Shown in pieces: positions 43,355 to 53,749 of a DNA stretch of 64,000 nt. This DNA comes from Ignavibacterium sp. (GTDB lineage Bacteria > Bacteroidota > Ignavibacteria > Ignavibacteriales > Ignavibacteriaceae). Made by a program: the position numbers and the translations under genes. The notes under the pieces were generated by a model that was not told the origin of the DNA, searched no databases, and saw only the letters and a list, made by a program, of their open reading frames with translations. The stretch lies in contig JAVSMP010000001.1 of assembly GCA_032027145.1 (NCBI GenBank), positions 1,392,903 through 1,456,902 on the forward strand, read 5' to 3'. Within the stretch, counting starts at the first letter, position 1. Each line of letters starts with the position of its first letter.

Positions 43355-44224
43355 ATGGATCGATACAAAGAAATAAAAGAGCAGATAGTCAGCAAATACA
43401 ATTCGCTACCCAAAAATCATCGTAAGATTGCTGATTACTTTATTAATAACTTTGACAAAATCCCTTTTCTTAATGTTCAGGATTTATCTTGTGCAACAGG
43501 TACAAGTGTTGCATCTATTGTCAGGTTTTCTCAGCGCGCTGGTTTTAAAGGATTTAATGAATTAAGAGATGAGATCACCGGCTCACTGCGAAAAGAACTT
43601 AGTAATAAACAAATATTTCCTCTTATTGAAAAGCATAAAATAAAAGAAGACCTTTTGACAGAGGTTGCAAATCTTGATATAAAAAACATTAACGATACAC
43701 TTAATCTTATTGAACGAAAAACTTTCGATTATGTAATTGACAGAATACTTAAATCAGAGAGAGTGTTTACAGCCGGGTTAGGAATATCATATCTTCTGGC
43801 AGAAATACTTGCTTATCAACTTACTCAGGTTGGGGTTAGTTCAAGTATTCTTAATCACACACACACAGTATTTAATGAAAATATTTTATTTCTAAATCCT
43901 AATGATCTGTTAATGGTTTTTTCATTTCCGCCTTATTCAAAAGAAACAATTGAAGCAGCTAAATTTGCACAAGAGAGAAAAATTGATGTAATTGCTGTTA
44001 CTAATCAGCCTGCTGCACCGGTTACTTTTTTCAGCAAAGCAAATCTTTTGGTAAAAAGTGAAAATATGCTGTTCACAAATTCTTTTGCCGCAATTTCTGT
44101 TTTGATTAATGCTTTAGCAACTGCCTGCGCAATTAAAGACAGACAAAGAGCTAAACGAATTTTAAAAGAATCCCAGGAAATAATGATTAATCAAGACCAA
44201 GTAATTATTGAGAGTAAACAATGA
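43355..44224 (+). CDS. MurR/RpiR-family transcriptional regulator
   Basis: The 289-residue protein has the RpiR N-terminal helix-turn-helix (LPKNHRKIADYFINNFDKIP, LSCATGTSVASIVRFSQRAG) and a SIS domain (about 130-265) with VFTAGLGISYLLAEILAYQL. RpiR regulators usually sense phosphosugars or catabolic intermediates. It overlaps the TonB receptor gene by four bases, so it probably controls the downstream uptake and hydrolase genes. No ribosome site is visible before its ATG. Confidence 0.92.
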   Translation: MDRYKEIKEQIVSKYNSLPKNHRKIADYFINNFDKIPFLNVQDLSCATGTSVASIVRFSQRAGFKGFNELRDEITGSLRKELSNKQIFPLIEKHKIKEDLLTEVANLDIKNINDTLNLIERKTFDYVIDRILKSERVFTAGLGISYLLAEILAYQLTQVGVSSSILNHTHTVFNENILFLNPNDLLMVFSFPPYSKETIEAAKFAQERKIDVIAVTNQPAAPVTFFSKANLLVKSENMLFTNSFAAISVLINALATACAIKDRQRAKRILKESQEIMINQDQVIIESKQ

Positions 44225-46680
44225 AAAAAATTATATCCTTAATTCTGCTGCTTCCGTTTTTTATCTATGCAGGTACAACCGGCAAGTTAGCAGGTACAAT
44301 TAAAGATGCTCAAACAGGGGAACCTTTAGTTGGAGCGAATGTCATCATCGAAGGCACAAATTTCGGTGCGGCTACAAACCTTAATGGTGAATATGTCATA
44401 CTTAATATTTCTCCGGGCAGATATAATGTTAAATTCAGTTTTATTGGTTATGAAACAATTGCTATGCAGAATATAGTAATTGTGGTTGATCAAACAACAC
44501 TTCTTCAGGTAGAGCTGAATCCCCAAACCATACAGGTTGATGAGATCGTTGTTACTGCAAGAACTCCGCTTATTCAAAAAGATGTTACGGGCAGTATTTC
44601 TGTAATAACCAGAGAAGAAATTGATGCACTGCCGGTTTCCACTTTTACAGAATTGCTTTCTTTACAGGCGGGTGTTACTGGTAGTGGTTCAAATTTACAC
44701 GTTCGCGGCGGCAGATCTAATGAAGTTGCTTATATGATTGACGGAACAATAGTAGTTGATCCGCTGCTTGGCGGGCTTGCAACCGATATTAATAATGATG
44801 CTATACAGGAGATGAGTTTACTAAGCGGTACTTTCAATGCTGAATATGGAAATGCACTAAGCGGAGTTGTTAACATTGTAACCCGCGATGGATCAGATAA
44901 ATTCTCCGCTAAACTGGAAGCAAGAACAAGCGAGTTTGGTGTTGATCGTTACACTTCATTGCACGAAAACAGAATCAATGGAAGTATAAGCGGACCTATT
45001 GTTTCACCTGAATTTAATTTTTTCCTTTCTGGCGAGCTTGATAAACGCGGAAGCTATCTTCCATTTGGTTATAATGATACAAAATCCTTTTTTAGCAAAC
45101 TTACTACCAATGCAATTCCATTTGTAAAAATCTCGCTATCTAACCGCGGCAGTGTTGGTAAAAGACAAAATTACAGTCATTCATATAAATATATCCCTGA
45201 GCAATATCTTCGCAAAAGAACAGATAGTTGGCAGAGTACATTAGGGCTGACTCATACTATTGCAAACAATTTGTTTTATGATGTAAAAATTTCTTATTTC
45301 AATCAGGGATATTATTCCGGAATTGATAAGGATACAGCAGATTACCTTGCTTCAAACGATACTGAGTACTTTGAAGAATACGGTACCGGATTTGAATTTT
45401 ATAAACGGTCTGATCCGCCGGAATTGTATGACAGCCGCTCTGGAACAGCAGATTTTAAAGCTGATGCAGTATGGCAAATGGGATCAATGAATGAAGTAAA
45501 GTTTGGAGCAGCATTTAAGAAACACTGGTTAAAATTATTTTATGTTTATGATCCCAAGAGAAATTTTCCTTATTTAAATGATTACCATACTCAGCCGTTT
45601 GAAGGTGCTGCTTATATTCAGGATAAAATCGAGCTTCCGTATCTTGTTATTAATATTGGATTGCGGTTTGATTATCTGAATTCTAATGTAAAATTCAGAA
45701 GTAATCCTTTAGATCCTAATTCTATGGTTACTGTTAAATCCAGATCACAAATATCACCAAGATTTGGAATTGCACATCCGATATCTGACAGAACCAAACT
45801 GCATTTTTCTTACGGACACTTTTTCCAGAATCCGGATTTTGAATACTTGTTTGAAAATAGCCAGTATGATCTTAATGTAAGGGAGCCGTTATTTGGTCAG
45901 CCGAATCTTGATGCACAAAGAACAATCTCGTATGAAGTAGGACTATCACATCAGTTCTCAGATAATGTTGCAATGAATCTGACTGCTTATTACAGGGATA
46001 TTACCGGTTTGATTGGCACCAGATATTACTTTCCGTTTGTTGATGGAAGATATACCGGTTATACACTTTATGTTAATGAAGATTATGCAAACATAAGAGG
46101 ATTTGAGCTGACTGTTGATGTAAGACCAAACAGATATTTTTCTGGCGGACTTACATATACCTATTCAATTGCAAAGGGCAGTGCTTCATCAGAAACAGAA
46201 CAATATCCTGGTACAGAAGAATCAACACAATTATATTATCTTGATTTTGATCGCACACATGTTTTTAATGCAAGCGGAACATACACCATTCCTAAAGACG
46301 ATGGCCCGATGATATTTGATACTCCTGTATTCGAGAACATGGATTTCAGTCTAATTTTTAAAGCAAGTTCAGGAGCACCATATACTCCATCGGGCAGAGA
46401 TATCGGATTTGTTGAAAAGAATTCATTACGTCAGCCGGGTCTTTATAATATTGATTTGATGATCGGGAAAGAAATTGAGTTCTCAAATAGTTTAAGATTA
46501 AGATTGTTTGCAGAAATTCTTAATCTGACTGATCATAGAAATATTTTATATGTATATGGCGATACCGGCGATCCAAGTTTTACCTATGTAGGAGGCTATT
46601 CAAAAGAATATATGCAGGATCCTTCTAATTTCGGACCACCGAGATCAATCAGATTAGGTTTTACATTAAGGTTTAATTAA
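44221..46680 (+). CDS. TonB-dependent outer-membrane receptor
   Basis: The 819-residue protein has a signal peptide, a carboxypeptidase-D-like regulatory domain (about 22-110, DAQTGEPLVGANVIIEGTNF), a plug domain (VTREEIDALPVSTFTELL, HVRGGRSNEVAYMIDG) and a 22-stranded barrel ending SIRLGFTLRFN. It imports a bound nutrient using the Ton system. The adjacent peptidases suggest a peptide or amino-acid polymer, but sugars are the usual ligands of such receptors, so this stays open. It is coupled to the RpiR gene. Confidence 0.93.
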   Translation: MKKIISLILLLPFFIYAGTTGKLAGTIKDAQTGEPLVGANVIIEGTNFGAATNLNGEYVILNISPGRYNVKFSFIGYETIAMQNIVIVVDQTTLLQVELNPQTIQVDEIVVTARTPLIQKDVTGSISVITREEIDALPVSTFTELLSLQAGVTGSGSNLHVRGGRSNEVAYMIDGTIVVDPLLGGLATDINNDAIQEMSLLSGTFNAEYGNALSGVVNIVTRDGSDKFSAKLEARTSEFGVDRYTSLHENRINGSISGPIVSPEFNFFLSGELDKRGSYLPFGYNDTKSFFSKLTTNAIPFVKISLSNRGSVGKRQNYSHSYKYIPEQYLRKRTDSWQSTLGLTHTIANNLFYDVKISYFNQGYYSGIDKDTADYLASNDTEYFEEYGTGFEFYKRSDPPELYDSRSGTADFKADAVWQMGSMNEVKFGAAFKKHWLKLFYVYDPKRNFPYLNDYHTQPFEGAAYIQDKIELPYLVINIGLRFDYLNSNVKFRSNPLDPNSMVTVKSRSQISPRFGIAHPISDRTKLHFSYGHFFQNPDFEYLFENSQYDLNVREPLFGQPNLDAQRTISYEVGLSHQFSDNVAMNLTAYYRDITGLIGTRYYFPFVDGRYTGYTLYVNEDYANIRGFELTVDVRPNRYFSGGLTYTYSIAKGSASSETEQYPGTEESTQLYYLDFDRTHVFNASGTYTIPKDDGPMIFDTPVFENMDFSLIFKASSGAPYTPSGRDIGFVEKNSLRQPGLYNIDLMIGKEIEFSNSLRLRLFAEILNLTDHRNILYVYGDTGDPSFTYVGGYSKEYMQDPSNFGPPRSIRLGFTLRFN

Positions 46681-46703
46681 AAATTCAAACTTAAGGTTTT
46701 AAG

Positions 46704-49448
46704 ATGAAGAAAGTTTTTTATTTGTTATTTCCACTGCTTCTGTTGATGCAGATTAATCTCTTATCACAAAGTGATAAAAAAAGCTTTGAGGATAAAGAAC
46801 CTTTAAGCAAGATATTAAGGATTCAGGATAGAGCAGGGGGTGTACACAATGCAAGCAATGTCGGTTTGTTTTTTGAAAACCGCGGCAAGCTTTACCCCAG
46901 AAGAATCACTCAAGGACCTTCCGGTGAATTTCCGATAAACAGCGGTAAACATTATATATATAGAATTAATCAGTACGTTGGAATTCCCGGTAATGTTATA
47001 CAGGGAAGATTTACAACCAATGAAGAATGGGAAGCAGCCTATGGTTATCACAACAGTGATACTGCAAGAATAGCATTTAGTGATGATCCAAATTCATGGC
47101 ATCCGCAGTTTGGATGGCCCGTTAAGGATGGAAATGGAAATGATGTTGTATTATCTGATCAGGATAGTTATTGTGTCTATAATGATAGCGGTAATACAGT
47201 AAATATTCTTGGAATACAAATGGCACAAATTGGTTATGCGTATGGTTCTAACTTTGCAAAAAATATGCTTTTCTTTAAATATGAAATAACTAATACTAGT
47301 CAAAATAGTTATAATGACCTTTACTTCGGACTTCATAATGATATTGATGTAGGAAATATAAGCGGCGGCGATCCGGAATATGCTGATGATAAAGTAGATT
47401 TTATTAAGGAAAAGAATCTGATATATTTTTATGATGACGGACTTTCAAATGAATGGCCTGATGGTAAAACAGGATTTTTCGGAATTATGTTCTTGAAAAC
47501 TCCGGAGGTTAATGGAACTGAGCTTGGATTAACAGATTTCCACTACATGCTTTTTAATGATGATGAGATTGCTGATAAAGATACAATTCAATATGGATTT
47601 ATGTCCTCAAGCAGAAGTCTTTATAATTCACCTGTTGGTGGAAAATATTTTCACGTTACTGATCCCAATAATATCCATTTTGATAATCCTTCTTTAATAC
47701 CTGCTTCCGGAATGGATATACTTGCACATATGTCTTCTGGACCTTATACATTAAATCCAGGTGATACATTAGTGTTTTATACAGCTATAGTTGCCGGTGA
47801 AACTTACGATGAACTGATACAATCAGCTAACACCGCACAGTTTGCAATGAATAACCAATTTGATTTGGCAAAACCCCCTAGCCGTCCAAATTTATCTTCT
47901 GTTGATGGAGATTTTAAAGTTACACTTTACTGGGATGATTCGGCAGAAAAATCTATTGACAAGTTTTCTGGTTATGATTTTGAAGGATACAGATTATATA
48001 AAAGCACAAACAGAGGTTTAACCTGGAATAGAATTGCTTCGTTTGACCTGAAAAATTCAGTCGGAGCAAACACAGGTTTACAATATTCTTTTGTTGATAC
48101 AAATGTAACCAACGGTTTCGAATATTGGTATTCAATTACAGCATACGACAAGGGCAGTAATTTATTTGAAAGCCTTGAAAGTCCAATAGGAAACACACTT
48201 GCTGCAGTTAATACAGTATCTGCTATTCCGCGCTCTGAAGCTATTGGCAGAACGCCTGTAACTCCGATTGATGTAGTTAATTTAAATACAGGTAGTACTA
48301 ATTTTATCCTTAATGCTTCTTCAATTGATGATGAATCACTTGCTGGCAATCAATACAAAACAACATTTGAATTTGTCCCGCGTATTGAGTTTGGTGATCT
48401 CAAAACGAATGTTACAGTTACTATTACTGATACAGCAGCAACAAAACCATATAAATATGCAATTGAATTTACTTCGGAAACTAGTTTTGATCTTAGGAAT
48501 GTTACACTTGATGAAATTATTAGAGAAAATTATCCATATCAATATGGCGGAAGAAGTCTTACAATAACTGGTCATGGATTAAGAGTTATTATGGTGGATT
48601 CTGTTGGTACCCCGGCTGAATTCAGACCACAGGCTGGCGATATTATAACAATAAACTTTTCTCTGAGTACAATAAGGAATAATAATCAGACTGTTATAGA
48701 TAAAAGATCTTATCAGATTGATCAGGTTATAACTTCAACTGATGGCGTTTCACTTCAAATAACGCCGCCTGATATTATTCAGAGTATCTCAAGAGTAGGC
48801 GGAACTGATAATGTTGATATGACTTTTGAAGTAGTAGATGAATCTTTAGTTAAGAATACTGTGTATATAGCATCTGTTGAAGCGAGTGGAAAGATTAACA
48901 ACAATGGTTTTGTTTTACTTTCTGTTTCAGGAACAAGCATTTCACTCGATACACTTTTCAGCGGCGATACATTTACGTTTGACGGAATTGAAGGCAAAAT
49001 TGTGTTTCCATCTGGTTCACCTCCATCAGCAGGCAATAAGTTTTCGGTTGAAACAGTTAAACCTGTAGTTCTAAGTATAAAAGATTCTTATGCTTTTAAA
49101 ATTGCAGGTTCAAAGGTTGATTATCAGCAGATGAAAAGTGAGATCAGCAAAATTAAAGTTGTTCCAAACCCTTATGTTGTATCATCTTTATGGGAGCCGG
49201 AGTTTGGTGAGTTAAGAAGAGAGCCTTTACGTCAGATTCAGTTTATTAATCTTCCACCTGAATGTACTATCTATATTTTTACTGTTGATGCTGATCTTAT
49301 AAAAACTATTTATCATAATTCTGGCACCGGTACAGAAGCATGGGATTTACGTACAGAAGGCGGAAGAGAACTTTCAGCAGGGATGTATATTTATGTTGTT
49401 AAGACTAAAGACACTGAATTCAAAGAACGATTTGCAATTATAAAATAA
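46704..49448 (+). CDS. Large secreted protein with fibronectin-III-like domain and T9SS-like tail
   Basis: The 914-residue protein has a signal peptide (LLSQSD), an N-terminal region with aromatic/Gly-rich repeats, a fibronectin-III-like domain (about 400-510: KVTLYWDDSAEKSIDKFSGY to EYWYSITAYD), further beta domains and a C-terminus KIKVVPNPYVVSSLW to SAGMYIYVVKTKD. The end has the spacing of a type A sorting domain, but with VPNPYV in place of the NYPNPFNP motif. It sits between the TonB receptor and a PorV-like barrel. It may be a surface ligand-binding partner; this is inference. Confidence 0.75.
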   Translation: MKKVFYLLFPLLLLMQINLLSQSDKKSFEDKEPLSKILRIQDRAGGVHNASNVGLFFENRGKLYPRRITQGPSGEFPINSGKHYIYRINQYVGIPGNVIQGRFTTNEEWEAAYGYHNSDTARIAFSDDPNSWHPQFGWPVKDGNGNDVVLSDQDSYCVYNDSGNTVNILGIQMAQIGYAYGSNFAKNMLFFKYEITNTSQNSYNDLYFGLHNDIDVGNISGGDPEYADDKVDFIKEKNLIYFYDDGLSNEWPDGKTGFFGIMFLKTPEVNGTELGLTDFHYMLFNDDEIADKDTIQYGFMSSSRSLYNSPVGGKYFHVTDPNNIHFDNPSLIPASGMDILAHMSSGPYTLNPGDTLVFYTAIVAGETYDELIQSANTAQFAMNNQFDLAKPPSRPNLSSVDGDFKVTLYWDDSAEKSIDKFSGYDFEGYRLYKSTNRGLTWNRIASFDLKNSVGANTGLQYSFVDTNVTNGFEYWYSITAYDKGSNLFESLESPIGNTLAAVNTVSAIPRSEAIGRTPVTPIDVVNLNTGSTNFILNASSIDDESLAGNQYKTTFEFVPRIEFGDLKTNVTVTITDTAATKPYKYAIEFTSETSFDLRNVTLDEIIRENYPYQYGGRSLTITGHGLRVIMVDSVGTPAEFRPQAGDIITINFSLSTIRNNNQTVIDKRSYQIDQVITSTDGVSLQITPPDIIQSISRVGGTDNVDMTFEVVDESLVKNTVYIASVEASGKINNNGFVLLSVSGTSISLDTLFSGDTFTFDGIEGKIVFPSGSPPSAGNKFSVETVKPVVLSIKDSYAFKIAGSKVDYQQMKSEISKIKVVPNPYVVSSLWEPEFGELRREPLRQIQFINLPPECTIYIFTVDADLIKTIYHNSGTGTEAWDLRTEGGRELSAGMYIYVVKTKDTEFKERFAIIK

Positions 49449-49467
49449 TCTGAAGCAGGAGTATAAA

Positions 49468-50463
49468 ATGAAGAAATTATTAATATTAGTTTTATTTGTT
49501 ATCAGCTTCGGAGAAATTTATGCCCAGAATCCGAATCTTGGTACTGCAGGAGCACAATTTTTACAAATACCCGTTAGCGCACGTACAGAAGCTATGGGCG
49601 GTGCTGTTGTTGGGCTTGCTGATGATGCATCTGCTGTTTTCTGGAATCCGGCAGGTATTGTAAAAGTAAATAATGTTCAGGCTCACTTTTCTTATATGAA
49701 CTGGTTTGATCTTTTTGATTTTAATGCTGCATCAATAGTATATAATGCCGGAGATTTAGGAACATTTGGTGCAAGTATGGTTCTTTTTACTACCGATGAA
49801 ATGGAGATAACAACTGAAGAAAATCCTAACGGAACCGGAAGATTTTTTGATGCGGGTGATCTTGCTTTTGGAATCTCTTATGCAAGATATCTAACTGATA
49901 GATTTAATGTCGGTATTACGATAAAGTATATCAATCAACAGATTTGGAACGAATCAGCTTCGGGATTTGCATTTGATATTGGTACTCAATACAGGCTGGA
50001 TTTTCAAAATCTTACTATTGCTATGTGTATGACTAACTTTGGTGCAGATATGAAGTTTGATGGACCTGATCTTGATTTTATTTATCGTAAAGATAATGAC
50101 TTCCCTTTAAGCAGATTGGTACCAAGCAGATTGAATACAGAAGAATTTCCATTACCGTTAGGTTTTCAGGTAGGTATTGGCTTTGATGTATTTGAATACG
50201 ATTTTGTAAAAATGCGCGGTGCAATTGATGTAACTCATCCAAATGATAATGCTGAAAGGGCACACTTCGGAACTGAATTTTCTTTTTATGACAGGTTCTA
50301 TGTACGTGCCGGATATAAATATAATTATGATGACCAGGATTTTTCATTTGGTGCCGGTGCCAATGTTCCCTTAGGAAGTTCAGCTGTATTTTTTGATTAT
50401 GCATATTCTGTTTATAATATTTTACCAAGTGTACATCGTATCTCGTTAAACGTAAGTTTCTAA
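49468..50463 (+). CDS. PorV/PorQ-family outer-membrane protein
   Basis: The 331-residue protein starts with a signal peptide (IYAQ, about residue 20) and the family block FLQIPVSARTEAMGGAVVGL followed by ADDASAVFWNPAGI. The remaining strands (DAGDLAFGISYARYLTDRFN, GYKYNYDDQDFSFGAG) fit a FadL-like barrel with a terminal Phe. As the third gene of the TonB-receptor/surface-protein/PorV set, it may anchor or shuttle the secreted partner. It is the second PorV-type protein in the window. Confidence 0.85.
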   Translation: MKKLLILVLFVISFGEIYAQNPNLGTAGAQFLQIPVSARTEAMGGAVVGLADDASAVFWNPAGIVKVNNVQAHFSYMNWFDLFDFNAASIVYNAGDLGTFGASMVLFTTDEMEITTEENPNGTGRFFDAGDLAFGISYARYLTDRFNVGITIKYINQQIWNESASGFAFDIGTQYRLDFQNLTIAMCMTNFGADMKFDGPDLDFIYRKDNDFPLSRLVPSRLNTEEFPLPLGFQVGIGFDVFEYDFVKMRGAIDVTHPNDNAERAHFGTEFSFYDRFYVRAGYKYNYDDQDFSFGAGANVPLGSSAVFFDYAYSVYNILPSVHRISLNVSF

Positions 50464-50464
50464 A

Positions 50465-51682
50465 ATGAATTGTAAAATATTTATTTGTCTTTTTGTTTTA
50501 CTGCTGCCATTCAGTATCTCAAAACCCTGTACAACTGCTGTTGTGTCAGGCAAAGCTACTGATGATGGAAGACCGCTTTTACTTAAAAACCGGGATTCTG
50601 ATTTTTTACAGAACAGATTGGTTTATTTCTTTGATGGTAAAATCAGATTTATCGGATTAGTTAATTCAGCTGACAAAGAAAATAATGAAGTATGGAGTGG
50701 ATTTAACGAAGCCGGATTTGGTATTATGAATTCAGCATCATACAACCTTAAGATAAATGATACAACAAAAATATCTGATCTTGAAGGAAAGATTATGAAG
50801 CTTGCACTTGCTGGCTGTAAGACTTTATCAGATTTTGAAGCGCTTCTTGATACACTTCCTAAACCGCTTGGTGTTGAAGCAAACTTTGGCGTTATTGATG
50901 CTGAAGGAGGAGCAGCATATTACGAAGTAAATAATTTTACATTCATTAAATATGATGCTAATGATCCAGCAGTTGCACCCAATGGTTATTTGATTAGAAC
51001 CAATTATTCATTCGCGGGAAAAGAAAATAAAGGCTATGGTTATATCAGATACAAAACCGCATCTGATTTATTCTCAAATAAAATTAAAAATGGGAAGATT
51101 AATTTTAGGTTTTTAATAAATGATGTTCCAAGATGTTTGATCCATTCATTAACAGAAACTGATCTTTCAAAAAATCTTCCGGATGAATCGGATAATAAGT
51201 ATGTTTTTTTCAGGGATTACATTCCCAGATACTCAACCACTTCTGCGATTGTTGTTCAGGGAGTTAAAAATAATCAAGATCCATCACTTACAACTATGTG
51301 GTCTATTCTTGGCTTTCCGCTTACATCAGTTGCTATTCCTGTTTGGCTAACCAATGATGGCTCGCTTCCAAAAATTTTAATTGCTGATGAAACAGGAAAT
51401 GCTCCATTATGTGATCTTGCATTGAGTTTAAAGAATAAAGTTGTATCTGAACAAAACGATGCAAAAGAAAATTATCTGAATCTTTCTGCATTGATGAATA
51501 AAAACAATACAGGCATTAAGCAGAAGCTGACTGCAATAGAAGAAAAAGTATTAAACAAAGCTGAGGAAAAAATATCACACTGGGAAAAAACAAAATTTGA
51601 CAGCAACGAAGCAAAAGAATTTTATGAATGGATTGATAAAGATATTTATCCTCAGATAAAAAGTAAGTTTTCAATTAATTGA
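50465..51682 (+). CDS. C45-family N-terminal-nucleophile hydrolase/acyltransferase
   Basis: The 405-residue protein has a signal peptide followed at once by the nucleophile region KPCTTAVVSGKA (Cys22), as in C45/choloylglycine-type Ntn hydrolases. The loop LLLKNRDSDF and the strand GGAAYYEVNNFTFIKYDAND support the family. Such enzymes cut linear amides, for example acyl-amino acids or acyl-peptides; processing would expose Cys22. It follows the PorV-like gene by one base and precedes the T9SS cyanophycinase by six bases. Substrate is unassigned. Confidence 0.82.
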   Translation: MNCKIFICLFVLLLPFSISKPCTTAVVSGKATDDGRPLLLKNRDSDFLQNRLVYFFDGKIRFIGLVNSADKENNEVWSGFNEAGFGIMNSASYNLKINDTTKISDLEGKIMKLALAGCKTLSDFEALLDTLPKPLGVEANFGVIDAEGGAAYYEVNNFTFIKYDANDPAVAPNGYLIRTNYSFAGKENKGYGYIRYKTASDLFSNKIKNGKINFRFLINDVPRCLIHSLTETDLSKNLPDESDNKYVFFRDYIPRYSTTSAIVVQGVKNNQDPSLTTMWSILGFPLTSVAIPVWLTNDGSLPKILIADETGNAPLCDLALSLKNKVVSEQNDAKENYLNLSALMNKNNTGIKQKLTAIEEKVLNKAEEKISHWEKTKFDSNEAKEFYEWIDKDIYPQIKSKFSIN

Positions 51683-51688
51683 TCAGCT

Positions 51689-53749
51689 GTGAAATCACTG
51701 ATAAAAACATACTGCATTGCCATTCTAATCTGTATCTTCACGCTTAATCTTGATTTTAGTCTTTTTGCTCAGGGTTATATTTGTGCTGTTGGCGGCGGCT
51801 CTGAAGATTATAATAATTGGAGCGATGCACCGTATGGCTGGGTAGTTGAAAAATCGGACAGCGGTAAAATTATTATTCTTGGTGCGGATGCAGGCGTTAC
51901 CACATGGCTTCCGACATATTTTATGTCTCTTGGTGCAGACACTGCTTACAACAAAACCATCCCATCTAAAACAGTTGCAAATCTTCAGGAGACTTATGAT
52001 GAGATAGTTAATGCCAAAGCTGTTTTTATCCGCGGTGGTGATCAATGGGATTATGTAAGAATGTGGAAAGGGACAAAAACTGATTCAGCAATTCAATTTG
52101 TATTTAATAATGGCGGAGTAATTGCGGGCACAAGTGCCGGCGCGGCTGTTCTTGGCGATGTTGATTTCAGCGGACAAAACGGCTCAGCTTATTCTGATGA
52201 AGCTTTGCTTAACCCGTTTTACAGCAGAATGAAGTTTGAAAGTAATTTCCTGAATTTTGTTCCTAACGTTTTGTTCGATACACATTTTACAGAAAGAGGA
52301 AGACAAGGCAGATTGATAGCAATGCTTTACAACCAGCATTTTAATTCAAATAGAGATTTAATCGGTGCTGGTATAGATGACAGAACAGCAATTTGTATTT
52401 CTCCCGATGGAGTAGGCGAAGTAATGGGCAGCGGTGCAGTTTCATTTTATTATAAAGATAATCTTACTCAATACTCAGATTACAATTCGGGTAAATACAC
52501 AATTGAAAATTTATTCTGTCACATACTTACTAAAGGATGGAAGTATGACCTTGTAAATAATCAGATAGCTTTCATTCCGGTTTCAGCAAAAGATGTTGAT
52601 ATTAATTATCCATGGTTCTATTCGCAGACAAATATTTCATTAACAGGTAGCAGCAATATTTCATCTCATCTTAATAATCTTGCCATATTTTTAAGCGAAG
52701 TGAACAGTGAAAAAGTTTTACTTATTACTCATCCGGGTTTTAGCAATTCATCATCTATAATTACAGATTACCTAAGTGCAAATAATTTTGATTATAATGT
52801 TCTGAACATTACTACCGCTAACCTTAATGATGCCTCTGAAGCAGTAAAAATAAATGAATCAACCTGTTTTATATTTGCAGGCGATTCACTGAATGTGCTG
52901 AGCTATCTTAATCAGCCTGGTGGAGTAGTTAATGCTGCATTCTATAATCAGCTCACAAATAATACTCCCGTTTTCTTCTTTGGCAACAGCAGTAAAGCAG
53001 CCGGGCATTTTTATATTGGAAATACTGATACTGATATGTATGCGTCTTACCGCGGAAAGATGACCATAAATGTAGGGTTATTTATCTTTCCCGAGTTGAT
53101 TTATCAACCGCTGATTTATGATAACCCGGATTTTTATGAAAACCGGACAAGCTCTGTTTTATGGGGATTGATGCGTAACAGAAAACGAATCGGAATTTAT
53201 TCAAATGGAAATGATAAGATTGATATCAAATCATCTTCAACAAGCAACTCGATCAGTGGAAATGTTCAGATTCCATTTATAATTGTTGATGCAAGAGGTA
53301 CTACAAAAGTTGATTCTTCAACTTACCGGGCAAGCGGAAGCATAGGACCAAGACAGATAGCTGCACTGAATAATTTAAGAATCTCTTTAACAAATTATTC
53401 AAATATCAATTACCTGCTTGAGACTGGTAAATTTGATTTTATTACGAATATTGAAAATGAAAATATATCTCAGCTAACTCCTGAAGGATTTGAATTGAAT
53501 CAGAATTATCCGAATCCGTTCAATCCCAAAACTACTATAAGCTGGAATTTAACTAAGCCTGATAAAGTAACTCTTAAAATATTTGATTCACTCGGAAGAG
53601 AAATAATTACACTGATTGATGATTATTATGAATCAGGATTTCATTCTTCAACCTTCAACACGAATTCTAAATTTTCAAGCGGTGTTTATTTCTATCGCTT
53701 ATCAACTCAAGATTATTCTGTAACTAAATCAATGGTATTGTTAAAATGA
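51689..53749 (+). CDS. Secreted cyanophycinase-family protein with T9SS type A tail
   Basis: The 686-residue protein starts at GTG, with a signal sequence (LFAQGY), then an S51 cyanophycinase domain (about 28-265) with FIRGGDQWDYVRM and nucleophile elbow GTSAGAAV (Ser149). A linker domain (about 290-590) follows, and a T9SS tail begins LNQNYPNPFNPKTTISW. It is thus a surface or secreted peptidase, unlike the shorter periplasmic paralog at 39871. A Shine-Dalgarno site is not evident; the GTG start is chosen because the signal sequence begins there. Confidence 0.85.
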   Translation: MKSLIKTYCIAILICIFTLNLDFSLFAQGYICAVGGGSEDYNNWSDAPYGWVVEKSDSGKIIILGADAGVTTWLPTYFMSLGADTAYNKTIPSKTVANLQETYDEIVNAKAVFIRGGDQWDYVRMWKGTKTDSAIQFVFNNGGVIAGTSAGAAVLGDVDFSGQNGSAYSDEALLNPFYSRMKFESNFLNFVPNVLFDTHFTERGRQGRLIAMLYNQHFNSNRDLIGAGIDDRTAICISPDGVGEVMGSGAVSFYYKDNLTQYSDYNSGKYTIENLFCHILTKGWKYDLVNNQIAFIPVSAKDVDINYPWFYSQTNISLTGSSNISSHLNNLAIFLSEVNSEKVLLITHPGFSNSSSIITDYLSANNFDYNVLNITTANLNDASEAVKINESTCFIFAGDSLNVLSYLNQPGGVVNAAFYNQLTNNTPVFFFGNSSKAAGHFYIGNTDTDMYASYRGKMTINVGLFIFPELIYQPLIYDNPDFYENRTSSVLWGLMRNRKRIGIYSNGNDKIDIKSSSTSNSISGNVQIPFIIVDARGTTKVDSSTYRASGSIGPRQIAALNNLRISLTNYSNINYLLETGKFDFITNIENENISQLTPEGFELNQNYPNPFNPKTTISWNLTKPDKVTLKIFDSLGREIITLIDDYYESGFHSSTFNTNSKFSSGVYFYRLSTQDYSVTKSMVLLK

